Below, in pieces: positions 56,501 to 64,000 of a stretch of 64,000 bases of DNA. The notes under the pieces were generated by a model. It was not told the DNA's origin. It did no database searches and saw only the letters and a program-made list of their open reading frames with translations. How positions within the stretch are numbered: position 1 is the first letter of the stretch; the number at the start of each line of letters is the position of its first letter. The DNA is from a bacterium (GTDB lineage: Bacteria > UBP14 > UBA6098 > 4484-93). A program made the position numbers and the translations under genes. The DNA lies in assembly GCA_021158465.1 (NCBI GenBank), contig JAGGUN010000045.1:1-64000 (forward strand). The letters are read 5' to 3'.

Positions 56501-58532
56501 GCAGTGTGTCACCGAACGGTTCCATACCGTCCGGATATGCGAAACTCTCCTCTCCGAACTGAACTATCGTTCCCACAAAATCGGTGCCGGATATGTCGTA
56601 AAAGCGGAAGATAACCTCTGTGCTATCGCAGGAAATATACCCTTCATCCTCCGGCTGGACAAGTTCTACCAGAGGACCTTCCGTGTCAACGAAGAACCGC
56701 CAGCAGAACTCCGTTGAGTTCGGACTACAGTATAAGGCAGAATCGGCAACAGACAGGCAAATATCAACGGTGTCAGGTAGAACAAGTCCCATAAGAAGCG
56801 TTCTGAAGGAGAGAAAATGCCCATCCCAGAAGAGAGCAGGCGTGGCAACAGTGAACAGAGAATCACCGATGGAAAGCGTTATCGAATACGGGTCGATACC
56901 GGCGATCTCATCAACTATCTCTGATGTTATGTTCGGCTGCCTGTTGGAGATAATCGTATCCGACGATGGATAAACAGATATTACCTCAGGCGGAGAAAGG
57001 TCAACAATAAACGAGAACTCCACCGGCTCAACAAGTCCACAACCAGACAGATTATCAACAGAAACAAGGTTACCCGAGACCGTATCACCGTCATCGAAAC
57101 AGTCCATATCCCCAGGGATAAAACTTATCATATCTTCCTCGGGACCGAGCGAGAAATACTCCCCGCCAGTATAGAGCCTACCATTTATCTCGACAGTAGC
57201 ATCGTCCAGAACAATATCCGAGAGAGAATGCACCCTAAATCTAACAGGCTGACAGGGACAACTGGAGACCGCTCCTGTCTCCGGGATGACAAGCTCAGCA
57301 GACACCCCATCATTTGCAAGATAGAAATCTATCCAGTGAAACACAGGCAAATCCTCTGCCCCGCCGCGCGTCATCTGAACCATATACTGCCAGCATCTCG
57401 CCGTCCTGACAACCCCCGGAATAGGATGAGGGTGTGTAATGGGTACCCACTCTGTCCATCCAACACCATCCGGTGAGGCTTTGAGATATACCCGAAGCTC
57501 GCTCGTTCCAGGCACATCAGCCGACCATAAGATAGAATCGACTACCGTTTCGCAGGGGAAACCAAATGTGTCCGAAACAAATACCGCTGTCCCTCTGCCA
57601 CCGTGATATGAGAAATACATCACATTCATCATCGCCTTGGCTTCCCACTCCGCCGGTGGCTCCCAGGATGTGTGCCCATAGTTGAAATAGCCAGAATACG
57701 AATTATAGTCCGGGTTATGGTAGGTGTGCATATACAGACCCTCCATACCAGGGAAAAGAAGACCCGTCTTTTTATACCACATCGTCCCCGAAACAACCAC
57801 CTGACCGCGGGAGTGCGTCGTGTTCACCTCAAACTCGTGGGGAAGCTCAAAAGGATAATGCAGCACAGGATTGGTAACATCCTCGGAGACGAGCGTAACA
57901 TCGGTATAATGTGGATAGGTCCAGTTAGGCGTCGTGGTGAGACCAGAAACATCTGTCAGGCTGGCAAAGTTCTCATGATAGTAAGGCGATACCCCGGCTC
58001 CCTCGGCGATTGTTCCATGAGTGAAAACAACCCCCCTACCAAGCCTGGCAAAACTTCTTGTGACAGCAGCAGAAGAACGCGATAGGTCATTGTGACCATA
58101 AACATCGCCGGAGCCGAAAAACAGGATATCATAATCGGCGATACAGCGGCGATACTCGGTGCCATACAGCGTGCTGTGAACAGTCCCGCTATCATAGATG
58201 CTCGTTACTTCGTTGAAAATGCTTATGGGAACAAGGTCAATGGAGAAGTTCAAAGGCGGGTTCCCTGTTGACTGCAGTTCATAGACCACACTACAGATGC
58301 AATCGAGGCACATACCGTCAGGATAGACCTGTAGGACAAATATCGTATCGTCGGTAGTCATACGGAGAGCCGCGTCATCGAGACCATCGGGGTCAGGGGT
58401 GATAACCTCCATATTCCTGATACTACCTGCCAGGAAATCAGCAAGCTCTCCCTCCCGGTAAGTAAAGCTCGTCTGCCCCATAAGAGGAAGGGTAGACATA
58501 AAAAGCAATACCAAAGACAAAATCTTCTTCAT
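53520..58532 (-). CDS. Giant surface protein (1670 aa): Ig-like repeats plus C-terminal gliding-type sorting domain
   Basis: Signal peptide (MKKILSLVLLFMSTLPLMG). Residues about 25-330 hold a GATase/ThuA-like N-terminal domain (ADYDILFFGSGDVYGHND, RGVVFTHG). From about 430 to 1560 follow about ten Ig-like repeats of 90-115 residues; each opens with an (S/L/T)PP or GP motif after Asp (DLSPPEIISLIPTPGS, DTEGPLVELVQP), in two alternating types. The last 90 residues (NPFTPNGDGYNDEVRF ... YDLSGHIIRRIQVP ... IWDGMTESGRVARNGIYIYI) are a CHU_C/gliding-motility-type C-terminal domain. Likely cell-surface, with adhesion or structural role. ATGA with the outer-membrane gene upstream. Confidence 0.88.
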   Translation of the reverse strand: MKKILSLVLLFMSTLPLMGQTSFTYREGELADFLAGSIRNMEVITPDPDGLDDAALRMTTDDTIFVLQVYPDGMCLDCICSVVYELQSTGNPPLNFSIDLVPISIFNEVTSIYDSGTVHSTLYGTEYRRCIADYDILFFGSGDVYGHNDLSRSSAAVTRSFARLGRGVVFTHGTIAEGAGVSPYYHENFASLTDVSGLTTTPNWTYPHYTDVTLVSEDVTNPVLHYPFELPHEFEVNTTHSRGQVVVSGTMWYKKTGLLFPGMEGLYMHTYHNPDYNSYSGYFNYGHTSWEPPAEWEAKAMMNVMYFSYHGGRGTAVFVSDTFGFPCETVVDSILWSADVPGTSELRVYLKASPDGVGWTEWVPITHPHPIPGVVRTARCWQYMVQMTRGGAEDLPVFHWIDFYLANDGVSAELVIPETGAVSSCPCQPVRFRVHSLSDIVLDDATVEINGRLYTGGEYFSLGPEEDMISFIPGDMDCFDDGDTVSGNLVSVDNLSGCGLVEPVEFSFIVDLSPPEVISVYPSSDTIISNRQPNITSEIVDEIAGIDPYSITLSIGDSLFTVATPALFWDGHFLSFRTLLMGLVLPDTVDICLSVADSALYCSPNSTEFCWRFFVDTEGPLVELVQPEDEGYISCDSTEVIFRFYDISGTDFVGTIVQFGEESFAYPDGMEPFGDTLLIFPLTSSFSDGDSVYISVSGFSDIVGNLGASRGWWLRFDLSPPEIISLIPTPGSVSSRTYQPIGVVATDILSGIDVDSVLFVVDGDEFTGCFVIGDTLYFYPDSFGVAFHDGDTVSVCVSVPDRGGICPPNVADTCWSFLVNQEGPSVELITPPDRSIISCQNIPIELLITDENGVIPESIGVVFNEDTFCFPSPELSFSDTVLTVDYPEDFSDTNRLFVVSAYDSIGNPLGDIIRFEFYMDTLPPVIEDISPSVGSVIASLPQMTLVLTDDLAGVDSTSIRFSCGDTTLCFGDEFVFYSAGTLCVFADSIGFALPEDSLGMCIHLTDLATLCGGNVTDSCWYLFVDKYGPLPVAIRPDFSAFSSCERQEIVIFFDDPSGVREETIEFLVNGVPEDDFLLSGDTLFFNPDSSFADGETVCVEVRYAEDTLGNPMDSTFSFYFVIDLSPPVVLPVYPLDGAFLLEPRPNVVFTALDSISGLDTTSVALRVMGTDYYISSPAMYQTGDTFVFVPDSVGVVYPELTPVVVSVVSASDRAEYCGANGIVEPISWSFTIADDDTLPPLLLDYSPRFFPSDSAFYFSCILKDESGVYFPDFISDMHYPRIVWDTDGELEITANEGILALDSVSGDRIYATSVLPLAGQPAHTLIIFRLLAWDNDFDGERETDRSFLMSDTFAIDILPRPTFYILEPYPGSSSSCTDQPITLAVVSENGLDPESVVLDVDGEVFDITSPYLTVSGTLVVFQPPLGFFDEGEVRVSLVSARDTLGFPLSETIFWSFVVDTTPPDIEIRYPSDGALVDRDNLHITASFSDLSGVDTASFSLIYTIINGGTTDTLYSSSPGVFFNPDDILFDIFPYAGGFRARDGDSVAIEIRICDSPDYCEPNCSSSNLFFWIEPELSCEISTNPFTPNGDGYNDEVRFTYPKLFSRDATIEIYDLSGHIIRRIQVPAGEVKRAIWDGMTESGRVARNGIYIYIIKRGKHNICSGSVNLVR

Positions 58533-59119
58533 CTTACAATGTTATACCCGAGACCAAGCATCATATCGATATTGTCTATGTCGGAGAGGTTATATTTCCC
58601 AGAAAGGATAGCATAAAACTTCTCACCCAAAACAAGGTTTGTCCCGAAATCTATATGCAGTTCGAGAGGTGTTTCTGTCTCGTCTGCCTGTGGCCAGTCC
58701 TCGGGATAATCCGTCTTATAGTGATTGAAACCGAGACCAGCACCTACAAACGGCTTCAACCTTGGATGGAAATCGAACAGATACTTGAGGCTCGCTCCAC
58801 CGCCGATACAGGAAAATCTAACATCATCATCCGCGCTCGACCAGCCATACTCATCTCTCTTTACCTTCCAGTATTCGAAAAATAGCTCTGGCTTGAGGTT
58901 TGGTACGAGATACCCGAGGTCAACGAACCCTGCAATCTTTGTGTTTGGGTCATAGTTACCACCCGTTGGAATGACAACCCCCAGCTTTACACCAGCAGAC
59001 TTGAGCCCGATATCCACCTGCCCCCTCGAGCCTCCGTAATACACCACAGTATCCGCCTGAGCAACCAGCTCCACCGAAAGGAAAAGAAAGAACAGAAGAA
59101 TAGCCAATCTCTTGACCAT
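58529..59119 (-). CDS. Outer-membrane beta-barrel protein
   Basis: 196 residues. Signal peptide MVKRLAILLFFLFLSVELVAQ. The mature chain alternates beta strands: VDIGLKSAGVKLGVVIP, KIAGFVDLGYL, PELFFEYWKVKRDEYGWS, GGGASLKYLFDFHPRLKPFVGAGLGFNHY and FYAILSGKYNLSDIDNIDMMLGLGYNIVR, as in small OmpA/OmpX-like barrels. Translationally coupled to the giant surface protein, so it may be its outer-membrane anchor or partner (inference). AAGGAG precedes the ATG. Confidence 0.82.
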   Translation of the reverse strand: MVKRLAILLFFLFLSVELVAQADTVVYYGGSRGQVDIGLKSAGVKLGVVIPTGGNYDPNTKIAGFVDLGYLVPNLKPELFFEYWKVKRDEYGWSSADDDVRFSCIGGGASLKYLFDFHPRLKPFVGAGLGFNHYKTDYPEDWPQADETETPLELHIDFGTNLVLGEKFYAILSGKYNLSDIDNIDMMLGLGYNIVR

Positions 59120-59162
59120 TTCATTCTCCTTAAAATTAAAAAGTTCAAATTAGCCTGTCTAA

Positions 59163-59191
59163 ATAATACCTTATTTTCGCCTGATTGTCAA
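59163..59191 (-). promoter_or_regulatory. Promoter of the outer-membrane/giant-protein operon
   Basis: Minus strand: TTGACA (59191-59186), 17-bp spacer, TATTAT (59168-59163). The leader of about 37 nt carries AAGGAG. Confidence 0.7.
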
Positions 59192-59198
59192 CTACTTC

Positions 59199-59226
59199 TT
59201 GACATATTCGAGTTTGCAAATATCTT
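59199..59226 (+). promoter_or_regulatory. ruvX promoter (predicted leaderless)
   Basis: TTGACA at 59199-59204, 16-bp spacer, TATCTT at 59221-59226. The expected start site (about 59233) is only 3 nt before the ATG at 59236, which has no Shine-Dalgarno. Confidence 0.65.
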
Positions 59227-59235
59227 ACATAGGCT

Positions 59236-59652
59236 ATGAGGGTTCTTGCAATAGACTATGGTGAGAGGAGGATTGGACTTGCCCTCTCCGACCCGGAGGG
59301 CATCATCGCCACACCACTCCCACCGGTCCCAAACGACAAGAGGAGCATCGAGAAGATAAAAGAGCTCGTGGAGAACAAGAATGTTGAGTATGTAATCCTT
59401 GGCAACCCGTTGAGACTCAGCGGAAAGGAGGAAATTCAATCCAATAAGGTAAGGAGGTTCTCAAAGGTTCTAAAGGAAGCGATAAACTGTCCGCTCGAGC
59501 TGGTGGATGAACGCCTAACAACCGTCTCAGCCTCGAAGATACTGCACAATATGGGCTATTCACCATCAAAAAGCAGGGACAAGATAGATTCCCTCGCCGC
59601 CGCAATACTGCTGGAAGGATTCCTGGAACGAAGGTATGCTTCGGACAATTAA
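59236..59652 (+). CDS. ruvX: RuvX/YqgF family Holliday-junction resolvase-like protein
   Basis: 138 residues with the RNase H-like fold: MRVLAIDYGERRIGLALSD, VILGNPLRLSG, LVDERLTTVSA and DKIDSLAAAILLEGFL. It is proposed to process 16S rRNA 5' ends or to resolve Holliday junctions. The neighbouring mltG downstream is a common arrangement. Predicted leaderless. Confidence 0.94.
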   Translation: MRVLAIDYGERRIGLALSDPEGIIATPLPPVPNDKRSIEKIKELVENKNVEYVILGNPLRLSGKEEIQSNKVRRFSKVLKEAINCPLELVDERLTTVSASKILHNMGYSPSKSRDKIDSLAAAILLEGFLERRYASDN

Positions 59653-60739
59653 AGCTGGACTTGCCCTTTTATTCTCGGCTCTCTTACTAGCACCAGTTGC
59701 GATATTAAACCATATGATAAAAGGCGTGAAAAAGATATTTGGAAACCTTTTGATTGCGTTAGCTATTCTTATTGTGATTGGAATTGCCTTGCTTTCAATC
59801 CCATACTCCGTTTTCTATAAGGACACATCTAAGGTAATTGATGCAACTATAGTTATACCAAAGGGTTATACCCTACAAAATACCGCAAGGCTGCTGACAG
59901 AGGAGCGTATAATAAACAGACCCAACCTCTTCATCCTTTGGGCAAAGCTTTTAGGGTTCGATAGAAAGATCCGTGCTGGCAGGCACAGGCTTGTCGGTTC
60001 GTACTCGCTCTTCGGACTTCTCCGGGCACTTTCACAGGGAGGAAGCTTCTCTATAGACATCACCGTTTATGAAGGTGAAAATATATATGAGATTGCGGGA
60101 GTTGTTGAACATAAGCTTGGTATAGATTCTCTTTCCTTTCTCGAGAGGGCAACAAACGATTCCCTTATGAAGGCGATCGGCATCCCTTCAACAACCGCAG
60201 AGGGGTTCTTGTTTCCGGAGACTTACAACATCGACCCAGGTACATCGGCTGATGAGCTGATAGCGATAATGTACCATCAGTTCAAGCAGGAGTTCAACAG
60301 CAATCTCCGTGCTCGTGCGGAATCCCTCGGGATGTCGATTAGGGATGTTGTTACCCTCGCTTCTATCATCGAAAAGGAAGCATATTTCCCCGAGGAGATG
60401 CCGAGGATATCCGGCGTATATCACAACAGGCTTTCAAGTGGTATGCTGCTTCAGGCCTGCCCTACGGTGAACTATGCACTCAAGCAGTTCGACAAGCGGC
60501 TCTTATACGAGGACCTCGAGCTGGATTCCCCATACAATACATACAAATACAGTGGACTCCCTCCAACTCCAATTGCCAACCCCGGCAAGAAGGCAATCTT
60601 AGCAGCGCTTTATCCCGAAAAACACGATTTCTACTACTTTGTCTCGGAAGGAGAGGGGCATCATAGCTTCTCAAGGACGGAAAAGGAACATGCAGAGGCG
60701 ATAAGAACGATAAGAAAGAGAAAGGCTAACCTAAGGTGA
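59636..60739 (+). CDS. mltG: Endolytic murein transglycosylase MltG
   Basis: 367 residues (YceG family). An N-terminal membrane anchor (about residues 30-55), a LysM-like ATIVIPKGYTLQNTARLL and the catalytic domain with LASIIEKEAYFPEEMPRISGVYHNRL (catalytic Glu), QACPTVNYAL, SPYNTYKYSGLPPTPIANPG and KHDFYYFVSEGEGHHSFS. It cuts growing peptidoglycan strands. The start is uncertain: ATG 59636 (overlapping ruvX by 17 nt) or ATG 59714, which leaves a single membrane anchor, the usual topology. Confidence 0.93.
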   Translation: MLRTIKAGLALLFSALLLAPVAILNHMIKGVKKIFGNLLIALAILIVIGIALLSIPYSVFYKDTSKVIDATIVIPKGYTLQNTARLLTEERIINRPNLFILWAKLLGFDRKIRAGRHRLVGSYSLFGLLRALSQGGSFSIDITVYEGENIYEIAGVVEHKLGIDSLSFLERATNDSLMKAIGIPSTTAEGFLFPETYNIDPGTSADELIAIMYHQFKQEFNSNLRARAESLGMSIRDVVTLASIIEKEAYFPEEMPRISGVYHNRLSSGMLLQACPTVNYALKQFDKRLLYEDLELDSPYNTYKYSGLPPTPIANPGKKAILAALYPEKHDFYYFVSEGEGHHSFSRTEKEHAEAIRTIRKRKANLR

Positions 60740-62130
60740 AAGAAAATCTACATGTGACACTTCTCCTGATACTTTTTCTCGCTGGCGCTGCTGCCAGCTC
60801 ACCCGTGGGAAGCTTTGAGCTTTCCCCAAAACCGGCAGGAAACGAGATAGGCGACATTATATTCGATGGAGAGGGGATCTGGGTAACATCGGATAACGGG
60901 ATCTCTTACTCACTTGATCTCGGAGCAAGCTGGGAAAACTTCCTGCCAGGGATAGAATCATCAGGTCTATCAGGACATAGGGGATTTGTTGTGCTTGCAG
61001 CAAGCCATGAGGAAGCTTATGAAGGGGAGCTATACCCCGCAGGCGATGGCTTCTTCATAACAACTGATGCTGGGGTAAATTGGAGGAACTGTACGCCTGA
61101 GCAAGCAGTCGGCATAGGGAAGCTGGCTTACGATGTCGGAGTCGAGGAGGACTCAACAATATGGGCTGCCTGTTTCTACGGCGGGCTTATCAAAAGCGAG
61201 GACAAAGGAGAAAGCTGGGTTAATGTGTTTGTTGATACCGCCGACACAGAGATAAACTACAACGATCTAACGCATAGGTTCTTCGCCACGGCAATCGACA
61301 CATCAACAGAACCAAACACCATCTGGGCTGGAACAGCAGCAGGGATATTCAAAAGCACCGACGGAGGCTGGGAGTGGCTCGGATGGAACCATGAATCATC
61401 CGGTATATCCGGGAACTTTATCGTTGCCTTAGCAATCCAGTACCTCCCCGACAGGTCAAAGGTCGTTTGGGCATCGACAAGGCAGGCTGTCTCCGAGAGC
61501 GAGTGGGATTGTGTATCATACACAACAGACGGTGGAGAGAGCTGGCACACATTCGACTACAATATGACCGTCTGGAACTTCTCATTTCAAGACAGTATAG
61601 TGTATGCAGCAACAACTGGCGGATTATGCGTCTCTGGCGATTTTGGAGAAACCTGGGATACACTGGAAATCGTCGATTGTGGCACAGGAGAACCACCAAC
61701 AGACCCAGAGGTGGTGTCCGTCCTCTATCAAGACGGAAAAATCTTTGCTGGCACATCAAGCGGTCTTGCAATAAAGGATATCGATGCCCCATGTTGGGAT
61801 ATACTACTCGTATCACCGTCCACACTCCCCCCCAATGCCCCAAAAACATACTTTTTCCCCAGCCCGTTCTCACAGGAAAAACACTCAAGAGGGTATTTCG
61901 TCTTCAGCTCAACAGAACCCGATAACGCAACGATAACGGTGTTCAACTTTGCTATGGAGGAGGTAGCAAGACCCATCGTGAACTATCCTATTCCGGCAGG
62001 AGAGGATGTTCGCATCCCCTGGGACGGGACAGACACAGATGAAGAGACACTGGCAAACGGGATCTATTTCTATAGAATTGAGTTCTCATCCGGCAGAAGA
62101 TTATGGGGGAAATTAGCGATCCTAAAATAA
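60736..62130 (+). CDS. Secreted BNR/sialidase-like propeller with C-terminal sorting domain
   Basis: 464 residues. Starts at GTG (GTGA overlap with mltG). Signal peptide VTLLLILFLAGAAA. Repeats with Asp-box-like SDNGISYSLDLGASWENF, TTDAGVNWRN, KSEDKGESWVN, KSTDGGWEWLG, TTDGGESWHTF and SGDFGETWDTL are the BNR/Ycf48-type SxDxGxxW motifs. The end FFPSPFSQEKHSRG ... LANGIYFYRIEFSSGR is an FlgD-like/type IX sorting domain. Ligand or role unknown. Confidence 0.85.
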   Translation: MKENLHVTLLLILFLAGAAASSPVGSFELSPKPAGNEIGDIIFDGEGIWVTSDNGISYSLDLGASWENFLPGIESSGLSGHRGFVVLAASHEEAYEGELYPAGDGFFITTDAGVNWRNCTPEQAVGIGKLAYDVGVEEDSTIWAACFYGGLIKSEDKGESWVNVFVDTADTEINYNDLTHRFFATAIDTSTEPNTIWAGTAAGIFKSTDGGWEWLGWNHESSGISGNFIVALAIQYLPDRSKVVWASTRQAVSESEWDCVSYTTDGGESWHTFDYNMTVWNFSFQDSIVYAATTGGLCVSGDFGETWDTLEIVDCGTGEPPTDPEVVSVLYQDGKIFAGTSSGLAIKDIDAPCWDILLVSPSTLPPNAPKTYFFPSPFSQEKHSRGYFVFSSTEPDNATITVFNFAMEEVARPIVNYPIPAGEDVRIPWDGTDTDEETLANGIYFYRIEFSSGRRLWGKLAILK

Positions 62131-62146
62131 TCGAGGAGAAAGGATA

Positions 62147-62698
62147 ATGGCAGAGTATCGTGCGTTTGACCAGCGGACAGAGATAAACGGAAAGACGGTG
62201 ATGAGTGCCTTAGATGCTGTATGGAACAAGAAGGTTGTACTGGAAATCTTTGCACGCCATGGAATACAGAGCATAAGACCAAACAGCTGGTACCCTATGC
62301 AAAGCTTTCTCGATGTCTTGAGGGAAATATCAGGGGAGTTTGGCGATAGAGAGCTGTTCGCAGTTGGTGAAAAGATACCTTTCTGGGCAGATTTCCCTAA
62401 GAAGATAAAAGATTTTCACGATGCTCTATCGAAGATAGACATCGCCTACCACAGGAACCATCGTGGTGGCGAAATCGGGCACTATAGATACACAAAGCTT
62501 GCCGAAAACAAGGTGAGAATGATATGCGATAACCCATACCCTTGCCGATTCGACCAAGGGATATTCCACGGGCTCGCCAAGAACTTTGACATAAAAGATT
62601 TGAAGATAACCCACAGAGAGGTATCCCTCTGCCGAAGATACGGAAACATATTCTGCGACTATATCCTTAAATGGAGCCTAAGCCTCCGGGACAGGTAA
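62147..62698 (+). CDS. Uncharacterised protein with conserved NPYPC motif
   Basis: 183 residues, cytosolic. GGAG precedes the ATG. Notable segments: WYPMQSFLDVLREI, FGDRELFAVGEKIPFWADFP, AYHRNHRGGEIGHYRY, NPYPCRFDQGIFHGLAKNF and SLCRRYGNIFCDYILKW. The overall pattern resembles V4R/haem-NO-binding-type small-molecule-sensing folds, but I cannot confirm the family. Its 3' end overlaps the RecD2 gene on the other strand by 40 nt. Confidence 0.65.
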   Translation: MAEYRAFDQRTEINGKTVMSALDAVWNKKVVLEIFARHGIQSIRPNSWYPMQSFLDVLREISGEFGDRELFAVGEKIPFWADFPKKIKDFHDALSKIDIAYHRNHRGGEIGHYRYTKLAENKVRMICDNPYPCRFDQGIFHGLAKNFDIKDLKITHREVSLCRRYGNIFCDYILKWSLSLRDR

Positions 62699-64000
62699 CT
62701 GTTCCGATGCATAATCCTCGCATTGGCAACAGCAAGTCGCAGTGCTTCCTCTGTGCCAACGATTATCATCATTCGCATTGCCCGGGTCATCGCTGTGTAT
62801 AGAATATTGCGCTGAAGCAGTAGGAAATGCTCGGTAAAAAGCGGAAGTATCACAACAGGATACTCGCTCCCTTGGCTCTTGTGAACGGTGATAGCATAAG
62901 CAGGAACTATCTCATCCAGCTCCGATATGTCGTATCTGGTCGGCTTGTCAAACATAACCTTGATATACGATTCCTCTCTATTTATCTGTGTAATCCTGCC
63001 GATGTCTCCATTGAAAACGAGCTTCTCATAGTTGTTGCGAACCTGCATCACCTTGTCGCCTGTTTTGAAAAAGTAGTCCCTAAACCTTATCCCCTCTTCA
63101 GTTTGGTTCAGCACCTTCTGGATGAAGATATTCATATTCTTAGCGCCGCATACACCCTTGTGCATAAGAGTAAGCACCTGAATGTCATCAATAGGGGATA
63201 CGCCGAGACTCTTCGGCAGACGCTCGGAAATAAGCTCGAGGATATAGTCAAGGGCATCAGCAGGTGTCCTACGGCGGATGAAGAAGAAATCACTCTTCGG
63301 ACTGTTACGGACAATCGGCATCTTCCCTTTTATCACCCTGTGAGCATTGAGAACAATGAGATTCCTTTCCTCCTGCCGGAATATCTTGCGCAGTCTCACC
63401 ACACGGAAAGCCCCAGACCGAATAACCGATTTGAACGGCATACCAGGTCCAACAGGCGGCAGTTGGTCGCTATCCCCGACGAATATTAGTCGAGTACCCG
63501 GCGGTATCGCACTCAATAGATGATAAGCAACCTCAATATCCAGCATGGATGCCTCATCCACAAGAACCATATCGCATTCGAGGAGGTTATCCTTATTCCT
63601 CTCGAAACGGTTCTTACCCGGGTTATACTCGAGCAGCCTGTGAACAGTGAAAGCCTCCATACCGGTCGCCTCGGACAGCCTCTTTGCTGCCCGCCCCGTG
63701 GGAGAAGCAAGCAAGATGGATATACCCCGCCTCTTCGCTACCTCGACAATCCCCCGAACGAGTGTTGTCTTCCCTGTTCCAGGACCACCCGTTATAATGA
63801 GCAGACCCTCACCGAAGGCGAGCTGGATAGCCTTCTTCTGCTCATCCGTATACGATATCCCAAACGAGCGCTCAAGCGAGGCTATCTCCTCGTCCGACAC
63901 ATCCGAAAAAAGCCCCCTACGGCTGGTCAGACATCCAGCAAGGTAAGCAGCAAGCCCCGTCTCATAGCACCAGTATTGCGGAAGATAAACCCGGTTATCC
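62659..64000 (-). CDS. RecD2-family helicase, partial (N-terminus beyond right edge)
   Basis: 447 codons, with the frame still open at the right edge (the last readable segment DNRVYLPQYWCYETGLAAYLAG fits the RecD2 region before motif I). SF1B helicase motifs: GGPGTGKTTLVRGI (I), ASPTGRAAKRL (Ia), DEASMLD (II), GDSDQLPPVGPG (III) and the C-terminal UvrD-like YAITVHKSQGSEYPVVILPL, with TMAMTRA-like YTAMTRAMRM. A GTG at 63900 is an internal codon, not the start. 5'-3' DNA unwinding in repair; RecB/RecC are not seen. Confidence 0.93.
   Translation of the reverse strand, partial: DNRVYLPQYWCYETGLAAYLAGCLTSRRGLFSDVSDEEIASLERSFGISYTDEQKKAIQLAFGEGLLIITGGPGTGKTTLVRGIVEVAKRRGISILLASPTGRAAKRLSEATGMEAFTVHRLLEYNPGKNRFERNKDNLLECDMVLVDEASMLDIEVAYHLLSAIPPGTRLIFVGDSDQLPPVGPGMPFKSVIRSGAFRVVRLRKIFRQEERNLIVLNAHRVIKGKMPIVRNSPKSDFFFIRRRTPADALDYILELISERLPKSLGVSPIDDIQVLTLMHKGVCGAKNMNIFIQKVLNQTEEGIRFRDYFFKTGDKVMQVRNNYEKLVFNGDIGRITQINREESYIKVMFDKPTRYDISELDEIVPAYAITVHKSQGSEYPVVILPLFTEHFLLLQRNILYTAMTRAMRMMIIVGTEEALRLAVANARIMHRNSYLSRRLRLHLRI

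Noticed and set aside
56013-56717. 234-codon plus-strand frame opposite the giant surface protein
   Set aside because: Arises from the repetitive, biased codon use of the Ig repeats on the other strand.
54000-57000. CRISPR-like periodicity
   Set aside because: The periodicity is at protein level (Ig repeats of 90-115 residues); there are no short direct repeats with spacers.

Overview
The window looks like a chromosomal segment of an anaerobic or microaerophilic Gram-negative bacterium, probably an uncultured lineage related to the FCB group (WOR-3/Stahlbacteria, Cloacimonadota or similar; inference, not tested). The reasons are: five secreted proteins ending in type IX secretion-like C-terminal domains (four FlgD-like, one CHU_C-like), outer-membrane beta-barrels, a GT9 (heptosyltransferase-type) enzyme, FeoAB iron uptake, a citrate lyase, heavy use of AGA/AGG and ATA codons, and tightly packed operons with ATGA-type overlaps. 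I see no phage, transposase, insertion sequence or CRISPR array.

Layout. 1-1063: the 5' part of a secreted protein running off the left edge, and an MGMT-like protein. 1210-1369: tRNA-Arg and tRNA-His. 1444-10137: PBP1A, CorA, LeuS, a PfkB-type kinase and two DUF21/CBS membrane proteins. 10147-16249 (minus): an unusual signalling operon with a CheW-like protein, a ChpT/Spo0B-like pseudokinase, two lone receivers, a small basic protein, a hybrid kinase, a degenerate CheB and an NtrC-type activator whose receiver lacks its Asp. 16384-19931: a DtxR-type regulator with its operator, FeoA, FeoB and an outer-membrane protein. 20593-22001: Smg and the primary sigma factor. 22100-28962: UshA-like nucleotidase, class II aldolase, amidohydrolase and a C25 (gingipain-like) protein, then a decayed PHP-domain pseudogene. 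29421-29669: tRNA-Met, tRNA-Val and a terminator. 29674-40717: Nif3, zinc-ribbon protein, an RNase HI-IMP dehydrogenase fusion, RNase P RNA, RecJ, corrinoid adenosyltransferase, citrate lyase CitDEF, PdxJ and XseA. 40718-42563 (minus): two tiny paralogous membrane proteins and a DAO-type oxidoreductase with a BFD-type Fe-S partner. 42714-44963: a membrane glycosyltransferase with TPRs. 45021-48604 (minus): a secreted sorting-domain protein and an ECF sigma/anti-sigma/Spy-like envelope stress operon. 48860-52484: Der, PlsY, a MerR protein, tRNA-Pro, GT2 and a VTT/DedA protein. 52481-59119 (minus): outer-membrane protein, a 1670-residue Ig-repeat surface protein and a GT9 enzyme. 59236-64000: RuvX, MltG, a secreted BNR-like protein, an uncharacterised protein and RecD2 (cut by the right edge).

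Regulation. Fourteen sigma70-type promoters can be read directly. Twelve have a 16-bp spacer and two a 17-bp spacer. Three of them (PBP1A, PfkB kinase, RuvX) sit so close to the start codon that the mRNAs should be leaderless. The feo promoter is overlapped by a DtxR-type palindrome, and the ECF operon has an AACTTTT/CGTCTA promoter almost on top of its start codon.

Most noteworthy: the degenerate chemotaxis-like signalling operon, the RNase H-GuaB fusion, the feo operator, the ECF autoregulatory promoter, the leaderless/16-bp promoter pattern, the C25 protein without the GHG histidine, and the PHP pseudogene.
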